64,000 nucleotides of DNA from Ecdyonurus torrentis (GCA_949318235.1 OX439137.1:1128405-1192404), one strand, 5' to 3'; shown: positions 42,028 through 54,512, numbered from the stretch's first letter. The notes: generated by a model not told the origin, from the sequence alone. Numbers and translations: made by a program.

Positions 42028-42311
42028 TAAGCTTATTCACCAATTTCTCTTTGTATTATGATTTATAGATATCCTGCAGGGCTAGATAGAAAAACTAATC
42101 AATAAGAAAATATTTTCTGTTTTTAAAAGTATACAAAAATGTTATATATTTTTTAAACAGTATAATAATTCATACAAATGTCTCTGTAAATAAATAAAAA
42201 ATGTGTAGCTAAAAAAAATAATTATATTTTAATCTAAAATAACTATCATTAAATTCATGTCACAAATATTAAAAAATATTTAATATAAAACTGTATAAAT
42301 TACAGGAATTA

Positions 42312-42972
42312 AAATCTGAAAGCGATACTATAGGGTAAATCGAATGCCTTGTTCAAAGTTAGATATTGGTAAGAAGTCCCCATATATGCATTTATTTCGT
42401 CACTTAACTCTCTCGTAGCCCCGTAAACTTACGGTAATCTTGTAAAGTAGGCAACCTGCGCCGTAGTTTTCTATTGTTGTCTGGCATCTCTGACGTCAGA
42501 GATAGAAAACAACAACACTCTAAAATATAGTGCATTATTTTAGTTACTCATCTTAACTTATTTAAGATATACACTTTTAAGTTATTATGAGTAGCTAAAA
42601 TAATGCATTTTAGCAAATTATTAAAAATAGCTAATTTAAGCTGTTTTAAGTTTTTTAAAGTTTTTTAAAGCTATTTTAAATTAAATTAGCTATTTTTAAT
42701 AATTTGCTAAAATGCATCATTTTAGCTACTCATAATAACTTAAAAGTGTATATCTTAAATAAGTTAGGATTCGTAACTAAAGTAATGCACCAATTTTTAG
42801 AGTGAATATAGAACTACGGTGCAGGTTGCCTACTTTACAAGATTACCGTAAGTTTTCGGGACTACGGGAGAGTTAAGTGACGTATAATAAAGGCATATAT
42901 GGGAACTACTTAACAATATCTAACTTTGAAGAAGGCATTTAATTTACCCCATAGTATCGCTTTGAGTTTTAT
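42312..42972. mobile_element. Foldback element containing a nested MITE
   Basis: Outer arms: AAAGCGATACTATAGGGTAA, AACTCTCTCGTAGCCC, TTGTAAAGTAGGCAACCTGC on the left, mirrored on the right from 42806 to 42972. The MITE at 42515-42804 sits at its centre and separates the arms. Confidence 0.8.
42515..42804. mobile_element. Palindromic MITE, CACTCTAAAAA type, nested
   Basis: Ends CACTCTAAA and TTTAGAGTG; arms GTGCATTA, AACTTATTTAAGATATACAC, TTTTAAGTTATTATGAGTAG and inverses. Same family as 44315-44593 and 60550-60787. AA lies outside both ends instead of the usual TA. Confidence 0.82.
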
Positions 42973-43079
42973 TTTTTCATATGCGAAATAATATATATTT
43001 TTTTAATATATTTTTATACAATTAAATTATTCATATAATGTTAATAAAGACAAAAATTGCTACATAAGTTTTACTTTAT

Positions 43080-43540
43080 TTATAGAAACGTATAAACATA
43101 AATACGTAATAGATATGGTAGATCATTTTCAGTACAATTTGTCCAATAGCACATCCTTGCGCTTTGTCGCCATGTTTGTGGTGCCCAATACATTGTCCAA
43201 CATAGAGCAAACATCATTGCTACTAATTTCTCACATAAAAACAGTTTTTTTGAAGTGAACAAATTTTGTGATATTCTTGTAGCTTATTAGGAGCTACAAA
43301 TAAGGCTTTGATTGAGCTTTGAAACTGCTTTTGCTATTAAAAAATATCCTATGCTGGCCTATGTATTCCTGAATTCAAAATGGCGGCTCTTAAATATGCT
43401 ATATCTATATTATGCTATACTGCAAAATTACTTTGCAAAAATATTATGTTTTACAGTATAATTATTTATGTTGTTTTAATTTCGCATAAGTTATGCTATA
43501 ATGACATAAATACAGCATAAATCATGTAATTTATTGTTTA
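43080..43540. other. Unassigned, with short words shared elsewhere
   Basis: GCGCTTTGTCGCCATGTTTG at about 43159 is repeated exactly near 21709, extending to GTGGTGCC. The GCATAA-type repeat occupies about 43430-43530. No exon is recognised. Confidence 0.4.
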
Positions 43541-43545
43541 CTATG

Positions 43546-43848
43546 GGGTGTATGCAGATGACGTCATATTTATTGCGCTTGGAGGCCATTCTGGAGTAGT
43601 GAATAACATTGCTCAGCATAGGACAAACTTCATTTAAGCCAATTTTCTTTGGGAAATCGATTATTTTTTTTCTGTTATTGTTATTTTTCTCTCATACTTG
43701 AGATACTAATTTAACATATTTACAACATCAATGCTCTCAAAAATATTGCATAGTGGCTTTAAACTGGCAAAATGATTTATTTTCCTATGCCACCCATGTT
43801 ATTGAGTTATCCAACATGGCGTCAACTTTAACATGAATGCATACACCC
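43546..43848 (+). mobile_element. MITE family A copy
   Basis: GGGTGTATGCAGATGACGTC to ATGCATACACCC with TA outside the right end. Complete and close to the consensus. Confidence 0.9.
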
Positions 43849-43889
43849 TATATAGAAGTGCTAAAAATTTTAAAAAAAATTTGTGGGAA

Positions 43890-44040
43890 GTTTGCAGTTA
43901 TTTCAAACGCTGCAGCCGCAAAGAACTCAATTTTTATTTTCGCTGATAGCGTAGAGGTTTCAAATTTTGCAAGCGTGGAGAATACTCATGTTTCAGAAGC
44001 TGGGCAGGGAAGTTTGCAGAGGTCCCGGATATCTACGTAA
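43890..44040 (+). repeat. Dispersed fragment with a conserved reading frame, copy 2
   Basis: Opposed partner of 37430-37600. Frame reads GKFAVISNAAAAKN, FADSVEVSNFASVENTHV and GSLQRSRIST to a stop. The product is unknown. Confidence 0.5.
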
Positions 44041-44314
44041 CCCTCGATACACAAACTTACCTTAGAATCTTTGTAACATCAAATAGAGGCCTCAAATGTG
44101 AGACATAATATCACTTTTAGTGCCAAACTGTTGTATATTAGCAATTAGTTCTGTGTTTTACAATTATTATATTACTATATAAACTTTCATAAAATATAAA
44201 TTAATAGAAAGAATATTACCATAATAAAAATATATTTCTTGCTATTTACTTACAATTTTGTTATTTTATTGAATATATTTTCACCCACTCCACATTAAGC
44301 TCTAAGGTTAGCTA

Positions 44315-44593
44315 CACTCTAATAAATGGTGCATTACTTTAGTTATGAATACTAACTTATTTAAGATATACACTTTTAAGTTATTATAAGTAGCTAAAAT
44401 AATGCAGTTTAGCAAATTGTTAAACATAGCTAATTTAAGTTGTTTTAAGTTTTTTAAAGCTATTTTAAGTTAAATTAGCTATTGTTAATAATTTACTAAA
44501 ATTCATTATTTTAGCTACTCATAATAACTTATAAGTGTATATCTTAAATAAATTAGAATTCCTAACTAAAGTAATGCACCAATTTTTAGAGTG
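44315..44593. mobile_element. Palindromic MITE, CACTCTAAAAA type, TA-flanked
   Basis: TA at 44313-44314 and 44594-44595. Ends CACTCTAATAAATGG and CCAATTTTTAGAGTG. Arms as in the copies at 42515 and 60550. Confidence 0.85.
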
Positions 44594-44604
44594 TAAGTAT
44601 GTAC

Positions 44605-44865
44605 TCTAAAAAAATTAGTTCAGTTACAAATCCTAACTTATTTGAGATAAAAACATTTGAATTATTATCAGCAGCTAGAATAAAAAGCATTTTAGCAAAT
44701 TATTTAGAATAGTATTTTTTTTTTAATATTAAAATTATTAATATTTTAGTTTTTAAAGCTCTTTTAAGTTCAAGTAGCTATTGATAATAACTTGCTGAAA
44801 TGCATTGTTTTAAATATTCATAATAACTCTCATTATAATATCTCAAATTTTTTTTTTGGAGTCAA
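44605..44865. mobile_element. Degraded copy of the CACTCTAAAAA MITE
   Basis: ACTCTAAAAAAATTAG, CAAATCCTAACTTATTTGAG and GCATTTTAGCAAATTATT are recognisable but diverged. It lies directly beside the intact copy. Confidence 0.6.
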
Positions 44866-44869
44866 CAGT

Positions 44870-45510
44870 ATTTAAAAAATTACAATGCTAACACTAGCCT
44901 AATATAGATTTTTTTTTTTTTTTTTTTTTTTTACATATTTTTTTTCTTGCATTTTTTTTTCTTTTACGTATTTTTTTTTAAAACAATTGAGTACCAAAAC
45001 CAAAATTGGAATGATTAATTTTTTTAGACACTCCCTATATGAGACTTCAGAATTGTTTCTTTAGTTAGTAGGGTAATGAGCCTATATTTAAAAAACTAGA
45101 CCATATTTTTGATCTAAATTTGGTGTCATTGTGTAGCTAAGGGTCACCACCTAGCCGTGACAAAAATTTCAAGATGTTTGACCATCCCTAAAAAAAAAAG
45201 AAAAAAAAATTGAAATTAACATCGGGCCTTATGTGCTTAAAATTTCACAAAATCATATAACATCAATTTGCACGGTGACCCCATTAAATTTGTTTATATT
45301 TGAAATTGTCTCAAGCTGAAGTATCATTGGGCAAAATTTCTGATTTTTTTGACGGTAAAAGATTGAGGTTAATGGCCGACGTCGGTACCCTACTAACTTA
45401 ATAAAAATTATACTATTAAAAACACTATTTAAATATTTAATACACAGTATTTTTAATATCACATTCATTAATGAACTACTTTAATATATTGATCACAACT
45501 TTTTGTCTAT
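44870..45510. other. AT-rich, poly(T) runs, nothing recognisable
   Basis: T runs near 44910-44935. No exon or family match is seen in the rest. Confidence 0.4.
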
Positions 45511-45515
45511 TTCTC

Positions 45516-46225
45516 AAATTCAAATTCAAATTCAAAATATGTTTATTTATTTCTATCTCCTACAATCATATACAAACATTGCACATTTGCAGGTTCTTGT
45601 TCAACAATTAAAACAATGAGAAATGATAGTCAGACTTACATACTAAAAATAATGCACAATGTGCGTGCTAGATAAGAAATAATATATACTATTATTTCAT
45701 ACAAAGTTTTTTTTTTTTTTAATTTTTTTTTATTGTTATTATTATTATTTGTTATAACAATAATATTTATATGAGATCTCGCTATAGATAGCACATTGTT
45801 ATTTAACTAATTTATAATTAATTATATATATATATACTTAAAATACATAAAATCATAGCCGTGGGCTCACTCTAGGGCCCGGACATTGTCAATATAGATA
45901 AAATATATTAAAATAGCATACAAGACAGAGAGGTATTATAAGAAATTTGTTAAAATATACTAATTAATGTTAGAAACATACATATTTTATCACAAGTGGT
46001 CGTTGAAAAACTCTTCAATTGAGTAGTATTGCTTATTTAATAAAAACACTTTTAGAGCAGATTTAAATAACTTGAAATCATTTTGCTGCCTTATGCTAGT
46101 AGGAAGGTTATTGTATATTGCAATACAACCTAAATTTGAGAGACAATTTCGATGAAAAATAAACAATCTAAAAGAGACTATTTCTACAATCTCTAATGAC
46201 AAGGTTAAGTTGCACACTTAAAAGT
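45516..46225 (-). pseudogene. LINE 3' end, 5'-truncated
   Basis: The frame 46217-45990 reads GCIAIYNNLPTSIRQ and FKLFKSALKVFLLNK, the usual C-terminal end of Jockey/CR1-type reverse transcriptases. It is followed by about 450 bp of 3' UTR and an AATTCA/TTTGAA tandem tail at 45516-45533. Truncation of 5' sequence is typical of incomplete reverse transcription. Confidence 0.8.
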
Positions 46226-46690
46226 ATTGCAATAAAATTTCAACGTATTAAGTTATATAATATTTTTTATTGAAACTAACAAACATTTTTTATTATTATA
46301 AGCAAAAATAAAATAGTTAGAAAGTACTAAAAAAAGAATATATATTAAATATTAATGAATACAATTTTTTTGGACCAAATTATACATACATATATATATA
46401 TATATATATTAACAAATTTCATTTTATATTTTTTAAATTTAAAAATAATAAAAAAAGGTCACAATGACAAAAATTTAAATAATTTATTACATAAACAAAG
46501 CATTTGTTCTTAGAGACCTGATAATAAAATATTATAATGTATTAAAGTGAGGAAAGATAATGCAATTAACAAACTTAACTTACGATTATTTATTTATTTT
46601 TATTTAAGTTAGAGAAAGGCACTGCGTATGAACATAAAAGTTAAGAACTGTAATAGTGACAATTAGTTTTAAGAAACATTGATATAAAGT
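46226..46690. other. AT-rich, nothing recognisable
   Basis: No exon or repeat family is identified, apart from a short (TA)n run at 46388-46409. Confidence 0.4.
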
Positions 46691-46696
46691 TGCTAT

Positions 46697-47012
46697 ATAG
46701 GATTATGTGGATGACGTCATATTTATTGCGCTTGGAGGCCATACTGAAGTAGTGAATAACATTGCTCAGCATAGGACAAACTTCATTTAAGCCAATTTCT
46801 TTGGGAAATCGTTTTTTTTTTTTTTTGTTTTTTTTTTGTTCATGTTATTTTTCTCACATACTTGAGATACTAATTCAACATATTTACAGCATCAATGCTC
46901 TCAAATATTTTGCATAGCGTTTTTAAAATGTCAAAATGTTTTTTTTTCTTATGCCACCCATGTTATTGAGTTATCCAACATGGCGTTGACTTTAACATGA
47001 ATGCATAGACCC
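46697..47012 (+). mobile_element. MITE family A copy, first of an abutting pair
   Basis: It starts GGATTATGTGGATGACGTC and ends AATGCATAGACCC. The next copy begins at once after TATA, so both share one flank. Confidence 0.85.
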
Positions 47013-47016
47013 TATA

Positions 47017-47322
47017 GGGTGGTTTCATTCATGTTAAAGTCAACGTCATAAGTGAGTACTAAATAACATTGGCCGGTATAGGAAAATTACACATTTTGCC
47101 AGTGTAAAAATACTATGCAATTTTTTTTTTTGAGAACATTGAGGCTGATAACAGGTTGAATTAGTATCTCAAGTATGCAAGAAAAATAATAATGACCAAA
47201 AAACAGCTAATTTTCTAAAGAAAATAGTCAAAAACTAGGTTTGTCCTATACTGAGCAATGTTATTCATTACTCAAGATGAGCATCGAAAAGCACTCAGAA
47301 TGACGTCATGCGCACACATCCC
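47017..47322 (-). mobile_element. MITE family A, variant B, second of the pair
   Basis: GGGTGGTTTCATTCATG to ATGACGTCATGCGCACACAT. It carries the variant AAGATGAGCATCG block. The opposed orientation resembles the pair at 12876-13411. Confidence 0.85.
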
Positions 47323-47501
47323 TATAGGATGACAATAAAACAAAACAATATCAAAAGCTATAGTGCAACCTTTATGCAACAATGCACTATCATAATAAAA
47401 TCAATAGTTATGCAGTATATATGCACCGACAATAACATAATCATTGATATTTTCAAATATACTCTCGACTCATTTTCTGTTTTAGGCAAGAAAAGTGTTA
47501 A

Positions 47502-47836
47502 AGGAATAGACCAGAGAAAAACATAAGCATTTAAATCAGAAAACATTTGATGGGATTTACATAAATAACATTAGTTGGTCTCAAAACCCAAAAGTAGACC
47601 CGTAGCTGTGATCAGAAAATTCGATTTATGCAACCCACACAACATTTTCATACTAATATCTGCATGTTTCTGACGTCATAAACATGAATTTTCACGCAAA
47701 TTGCATACTTTACAGTTTTTTTACACTCTCTCCTGCGGCTACATCAACATTCTGGTAAAAATTGTCATCAGTTTTGAAAATTTCATTTCGTGTTTATTCA
47801 TTAAAAAGCACATGTTGTTTTATGTGGTCTATGCCT
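47502..47836 (+). mobile_element. MITE family C copy with TTAA on both sides
   Basis: TTAA at 47498-47501 and 47837-47840. Ends AGGAATAGACCAGAG and GGTCTATGCCT. All internal landmarks are present, close to the consensus. Confidence 0.9.
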
Positions 47837-48020
47837 TTAAGAAAGGAAATGATGCTCCACATTACAATTAACAAAAAGTGTATCTGCTGCTGCATTTTTC
47901 TACCTTCAAAGGCTGGTTGTCATATTGCAGTGTCGACGTCATACATAAATATATATGCTATCCTCTTTGACCATGCTGTATATAAACACCTCACACTCAC
48001 TCTATATCAGCGAACGCTTA

Positions 48021-48306
48021 GAGAGAGAGGGAGAGGGAGGGAGGGAGGGAGGGAGGGAGGGAGGGAGGGAGGGAGGGAGGGAGGGAGGGAGGGAGGGAGG
48101 GAGGGAGGGAGGGAGGGAGGGAGGGAGGGAGGGAGGGAGGGAGGGAGGGAGGGAGGGAGGGAGGGAGGGAGGGAGGGAGGGAGGGAGGGAGGGAGGGAGG
48201 GAGGGAGGGAGGGAGGGAGGGAGGGAGGGAGGGAGGGAGGGAGGGAGGGAGGGAGGGAGGGAGGGAGGGAGGGAGGGAGGGAGGGAGGGAGGGAGGGAGG
48301 GAGGGA
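48021..48306. repeat. (GGGA)n array
   Basis: About 280 bp of almost pure GGGA, an all-purine strand that could form triplex or G-rich structure. Confidence 0.97.
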
Positions 48307-48355
48307 GACTTTTAAGAAACTGACGAAAAAAACAGAAATTTAATGGACTCATTTC

Positions 48356-48754
<399 letters not shown>

Positions 48755-49477
48755 GATTTTTTCAATAAGTAAGACTTATTTTTTAATATATTGCAAACAA
48801 ATGTTAACTCTTGCACAAAAATGTGTCCTATCAATAAGCTTACACAATAAATTGAATAAGAAATTTTTAAGGGCTTTATACTTTTAAAATATATTGTTAT
48901 ATTTGAAAGCTTTAATTTTAGCTTTACAGCTAGATTTGTTAATTATGTTATAACTTATAATATTTAAATGAAAAGATAAAAGAGTGAACTGTTATTCCGT
49001 TAACGTTTTTACCAATATTTGCATCGTTATTAAGACCGGAAGAAAATCTGAATTATTTAACTAATGTTTGAAAAATAATTCTCAAACTATTTTTTCATGT
49101 ATATTATTTATTTATTTCCTTTTTCATACAAAAAGTGTGATATACCCTAATATTATTTATTATTTTTATCTTTTCCCACTATCCTCAGTTCTCACAACCT
49201 TGGCATTGATTTCCATACAGTTTTACTCACCCTTATACTCTCCTCCTATATCCACACTTTACACATTTCTTATTAAAAAAAAAATCAAATTTATTGAATA
49301 AGAATACTGAATTTATATTTGGTTACATAGTGAAAGAAACGATTAGGAAATAATTACAACGCAAATAAAATATTTCGAAGGTAAGACTTTTTTGAATAAT
49401 TCACACATAATAGCAAATAAAAAGTATTGTAATTCATGATGTATATATTATGTTATTATAGCCTGAATAACACTTAA

Positions 49478-49875
49478 GGGGGTGGGGGACCAGTGGACTT
49501 GGACCGGAAATCGCTAAAAGAAGAACTATATTTTCCCAATAATTTTTTGTACATGATTTAATTGCAATAAAACAATCACTATAATTTTCAAATAAAATCA
49601 AGTAAATTTAAAATATATTTTTTTATACCAAACAAATTTTTAAAGATTTTTTTAATTGTAAAAAAGTTTCTAATTTGACTAAAATTTCCCGCTCAAATTT
49701 AAATTTCCACATTTACATGCTATCTTAGAAGTGTAATAACTTAAATATTTGATCGTGTTTTTACATGTTTGACATAACTAAATTTTTAAGTAACATTTCT
49801 TCTTAACTTTGTGTTATTTATTATTATTCGCAACCGTCCTAGTTTGCGAGATATATCAGTCGGTCACCTACCCCC
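49478..49875. mobile_element. TTAA-flanked MITE family E
   Basis: TTAA at 49474-49477 and 49876-49879. Ends GGGGGTGGGGGACC and the inverse GGTCACCTACCCCC. The duplicate unit at about 51213 lacks it and reads ATATACTAAATTAGAAC, an empty site. A second copy is at 62789-63182. Confidence 0.9.
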
Positions 49876-50154
49876 TTAATTAGAACAAGATAAAGAGTTA
49901 TGCAATTCAGTTATATTATTTATTATAAAACATAGCATACGTTATACATTTTTAAGTCACGTCAAATTCTTAGACCAGCATGCTCGAACGCAATATACAG
50001 TATAGTGAACAGCATTGTAAATTCAATAAAAAATTGAAGAAATGGAGGGAAAAATATACAATTTTTAAACTAGAAAACGCCCCTGAATTTACGTGATTTT
50101 TAACGCTATTTCTAGCATCGTAGAGTGGGTAGCACGGACAAAATAAATTTAATA

Positions 50155-50365
50155 AATTATTCAGATACATATCAATAACTCTTTAGTACTAAACAATAAC
50201 TCTCTTGAAAAAAGTTGAAAGAGTAACTCGTTAGTATAAACGTAATTTATTTAGCGGTAAATAGTTAACTCTTTAGATTCTAAAAAGTTTAGTATGTATC
50301 TAAAGAATTTATTATGAAAAAAGTCTATATAGTAACTCTTTAGATAATTTTTTCCTTGATGGGGT
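50155..50365 (+). repeat. Dispersed repeat G, best copy
   Basis: CAGATACATATCAATAACTC, TAGTACTAAACAATAACTC, GTTAGTATAAACG and TAGTAACTCTTTAGATAA. It interrupts duplication unit 1 between AGCACGG and GCAAGAAAAC, and is absent from unit 2. Confidence 0.75.
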
Positions 50366-50519
50366 TTGCAAAAGCAAGAAAACATTTTTGACGTAAGAAG
50401 AAAATTTTTGTAAAACTGAGAGCCACACAAAAACGTAGATAAAATCTTCTACAATGAAATTTTTTTAAAAAGTCGGAGACTGAAGAGAACATGCAAATTG
50501 TAAGGGAATTTTAGACTTA

Positions 50520-51640
50520 TTTTATAAACGTACTGCAAACAGAAGTTTACTCTTGCATAACAATGTGTCATATACAAATCTTACACAATAAATCGAATAC
50601 GGAAAGGGCGTCCTTTTAAATTGTATTGTTATATTGGGAAGCATATATTTTATTTTTACAACTAGATTTGTTATTTATGTTATAACTTACAATATTAAGA
50701 GATATTTGTTAAGGTATTTCACAATTTTTGCAACGTTAGTAAGACCGGAAAAACCTGAACTATGCAACTGATTGTTGTAACATAATTTTCAACTTATTTT
50801 TCTCATTTATTTTAATTTTTCCTTTTTTTCTCCATCTTTTCCTCACAAAAAGGTGTGACTGATAACCTAGCTTATAATATTTATTTCTGCACGCTCATAT
50901 CACGCTGCATCCTCAGCTCATATTACCCTGCCATTGATTTACATGCAGTTTTATATTTTGTTACACTCTATTCCTACATCCACACTAAACGCAAGATAAA
51001 TAAAATTAGATCTCACAAATTGATTTTAATTTTACTTATTTCATAAGAATATTTAATCTATATTTTGTCAGCTAGTAAAAAAAATTGTAAAAATAAAAAC
51101 GCAAATTAAAATTTTCGACGGTATATAAGACTTTTTTGAATACTTCACTCATAATATAAATAAAAAAATGAAATTTGTGCTGTGTTTATGTCTTTTCAGC
51201 CTGAAATATACTAAATTAGAACAAGATAAATAGTTATGTCATTCAGTTAGAATATTAATTAAACAACATAGCATACGCAATACATTTTTAAGTCACTTTA
51301 AAATCTTAAACCAACATTCGCGAACGGTTGTTTGTGTTTTTTCTCATAAATATAACATAGTGTTGTGGCTTATTACATAATCACCCCCACTTCAGTGGCA
51401 GTCAGTATAATATACAGTGGATATCAGATAGTTCAATAAAAAAATCGTAGAAATTGAGACCAAATAACAACAATTAGACAGGCAAACGCCCCTGAATTTA
51501 TGCAATTGTTAATGTTATTTTAAGCATTCTAGAGCAACCGCAACAAAACGCACGTTTTGACAAAAGAAGCAAATTTTTACATTTTGAGAGGCACACAAAA
51601 ACAAGGATAAAATTAACGACACTGGAATAAATGTTTAAAA
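50520..51640. repeat. Unit 2 of the tandem duplication
   Basis: Diverged copy of 48765-50520 without the two insertions. No conserved open frame is present in both units, so a duplicated gene is not indicated. Confidence 0.8.
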
Positions 51641-51880
51641 AATGGGGAATATAGATTTACTCTTATAGTTCCTCCCTTACACTTAAATCCTATATCATCG
51701 TTTAAAAATTTATTATTAAAAAAATCTAATCTTAAATACTGAAATTAAATATTAAATAAGAATACTTGATCTATATATTGTCAGCTAATAAAAAAAAAGC
51801 AATGTAAAAATAACAATGCAAATAAACGTTTTCGGAAATTAGACTTTTTTAAATTCTTTACATATATTAGCAAGGTTTAT
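51640..51880. repeat. Partial unit 3 of the tandem duplication
   Basis: Shares ATCTATATATTGTCAGCTAA, GTAAAAATAA, GCAAAT and GACTTTTTT with unit 2 near 51057-51140. Confidence 0.65.
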
Positions 51881-51945
51881 ATTATTAAATGTTCCAACAT
51901 TGCATATAACTTTAACATCAATGCATAAACCCTGTTCTATATATA

Positions 51946-52247
51946 GGGTGTATGCGGATGACGTCATATTTATTGCGCTTGAAGGCCATACTGGAGTAGT
52001 GAATAACATTGCTCAGCATAGGACAAACTTCAATTAAGCCAATTTTCTTTAATAAATCGCTTATTTTTTTTTTATTGTTATTTTTCTCTTATACTTGAGA
52101 TATTAATTCTACATATTTACAGCATATAAAAGCTCTCAAAAATAATGCATAGTGGTTTTAAACTGGCAAAATGATTTATCTTCCTATGTCACCCATGTTA
52201 TTGAGTTATCCAACATGGCGTCGACTTTAACACGAATGCAAACACCC
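51946..52247 (+). mobile_element. MITE family A copy
   Basis: GGGTGTATGCGGATGACGTC to CGAATGCAAACACCC, TA outside both ends. A short fragment of another copy's right end precedes it at about 51897-51932. Confidence 0.9.
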
Positions 52248-52612
52248 TATACACATTTTTACATAAAAATGACGTGCACCCTATACAAATGTATAGCAAT
52301 TTTCTGAAAAATATATATCAAAAAGATAAAATAATATTTTACTTGCTTACTTATATTGATTCTTCTAAATATTTCCCAAACGTAGAGTTACAACATCATG
52401 GTTCATGGTACTCCTTCAAACACCGGACTGTGTAATGGCTCCTTTATGTTTTAAATGTTTCGTCTGTCTATAATTGCTATAAAATTGTAATATAAGGTAA
52501 GATTTTTTTGCACTTAACCTATATATAGACTCGTTCAGTAAAATTTTCACATTGGACTTTTTTTACCAAACAAAATTAAAAGGATTAATGAAAATAAAGT
52601 ATATTATGTTAA

Positions 52613-52695
52613 CCATGTGTTGGAAGAAAGTCCAACCCAAACCCATAGTTGTATTTATAATTATATGTTTTTATATGTATGCATGTATATATGTG

Positions 52696-52791
<96 letters not shown>

Positions 52792-52850
52792 TACATATAT
52801 ACATATAATTACAACTATGGGTTTGGGTTGGACTTTTTTCCAACACATGG
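52613..52850. mobile_element. TTAA-flanked hairpin element with (TA)n core
   Basis: TTAA at 52609-52612 and 52851-52854. Perfect arms CCATGTGTTGGAA, AGTCCAACCCAAACCCATAG and TTGTA, mirrored at the right. The core is (TA)n (about 52705-52781). The whole 238 bp can fold on itself. Confidence 0.85.
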
Positions 52851-52972
52851 TTAACATATTGTATAACGATAGTCGATAACGATACTCTATATTCTAGCAT
52901 CACAGTATAACGATAACGATATCGATACTTTTTATTTTTTTAATACTATAACGATACTATATATAACTATAA

Positions 52973-53272
52973 GGTGTATGCGGATGACGTCATAATTATT
53001 GCGCTTGGAGGCCATACTGGAGTAGTGCATAACATTGCTCAGCATAGGACAAACTTCATTTAAGTCAATTAGCTTTGGTAAATCGGTTGATTTTTTGTTC
53101 ATGTTATTTTTCTCACATACATGAGATACTAATTCAAAATATTTACAACATCAATGCTCTTAAAAATATTGCATAGTGGTTTTCAACTTGCAAAATTAAT
53201 TTTTTTTTATGCCACCCATGTTAATGAGTTATCCAACATGGCGTTGACTTTGAGATGAATGAATTGACCCAA
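52973..53272 (+). mobile_element. MITE family A copy
   Basis: GGTGTATGCGGATGACGTCA start; the right end is worn (GAGATGAATGAATTGACCC). Confidence 0.85.
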
Positions 53273-53639
53273 TAACGATAATTTCACGATTAAAATACTT
53301 TTTTTTCTAAATTTTTAATAACTGCATTTTTTTTTATAGAATAGAATAGTAATAAAATGATAAAATTGCATTGATTAGTTGTACTCTACATTTTCGATTT
53401 TATATCACATATGAATAACTATGCATTTTTTTTTATATATAAATACAAAATCGGTGCTGAATGAGTGTCAATATGTTATTACTTAAAAATTACTTCTAAT
53501 ACGAAACTCAAAATTTTAATAATGTTAGATCGTAAAAAAAATTTATAAAAGAGGGAGAAATGTTACCCCGTACTCTGCTCATTATTTCCCCTAATTTTAT
53601 AGAATTTTATTGTTATTTATTTTTAGAAAATATTTTAGT

Positions 53640-54000
53640 GTAGAATAATTGAGTCGATGCGGCGCAAAAGGGGACTTTCGACCTTTTTTTCAAAACGCAC
53701 TTTTTTGTTCTAAAATACTCTTTTTATTCCCGCGCATACGCACAAAAAATTTGACTGTTCAAATCGTGTTTTTTACCCTTCATTTTTCCGCCTAAAAATT
53801 CAAGTTCGCTGCAAAAGGGGATTTTTGCAGTAAGAAAAGCGGTGCAGAATGGGACTCTCGTCTCCACCGATTTAGATGCTCACCGATTTTGACGCAACCA
53901 ATCATTTTGCCGGGATAAATTGACCTTACAAAAGCGATGGTAATTACTAAAAGTTTTAAAATTGACCCCTGCATAGTTTAAAGTTGCATAGTTTATGAGA

Positions 54001-54083
<83 letters not shown>

Positions 54084-54512
54084 TTTTTTACAAAAATCAA
54101 TTAAGTAATGCTAAATACAAATTTTCTGCCAGGTTAGACCAGGGTCGTGAGCTCCTGTGTTATTGTCCTATACTAAAAACGACCCCTTGTTGATGTACTT
54201 CAAATTTTCACCGCAACAATCAACATGTAAAATGTAAGTGGCGCTGTAGTCTGCGTGTGAGTTTTAAAATTCACACACAGACTACAGCGCCACTTTTATA
54301 CATAATTTTGTATGCTTGCATTTTTGCGGCGAAAATTTGAATTACATCATTAAGGGATCGTTTTTTCAACAATAGCTTCCTATCCTGTTTATATATCCAT
54401 GGGTTAGACCCAAAAATGAACTTCCATGCGTTTGTTTGCTCTCCTGAATAATTTGCTTTATGGCAAAAGTCCCTTTTTGCGCCGCGTCGACTCAATTGCT
54501 CTATCATGCTCT
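53640..54512. mobile_element. TIR element P5 with TCGATGCGGCGC ends
   Basis: Left end AATTGAGTCGATGCGGCGC then AAAAGGGGACTTT; the right end is the inverse with few changes. GCAAAAGGGGA recurs inside the left part (about 53661 and 53812). It contains a (TA)n run (54003-54080) and a family F copy (54130-54419), so it is a composite. Confidence 0.75.
54130..54419 (+). mobile_element. Inverted-repeat family F, complete copy
   Basis: GTTAGACCAGGGTCGTGAGC to CCATGGGTTAGACC. Contains a near-perfect hairpin at about 54238-54293 (GTGGCGCTGTAGTCTG type stem). Nested inside P5. Confidence 0.8.

Larger units (their letters stand above)
48765..50520. repeat. Unit 1 of an old ~1.7-kb tandem duplication
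   Basis: It shares with unit 2 the ordered landmarks ACTCTTGCA, TTACACAATAAAT, GATTTGTTA, AAGACCGGA, CACAAAAAG/AAAAAGTGTGA, CCTGAA and TTAGAACAAGATAAA. The copies are diverged, so the event is old. Two later insertions (family E and repeat G) are in this unit only. Confidence 0.8.

Noticed and set aside
47762..48343. 193-residue frame over MITE C and (GGGA)n
   Set aside because: Composed of transposon end plus microsatellite.
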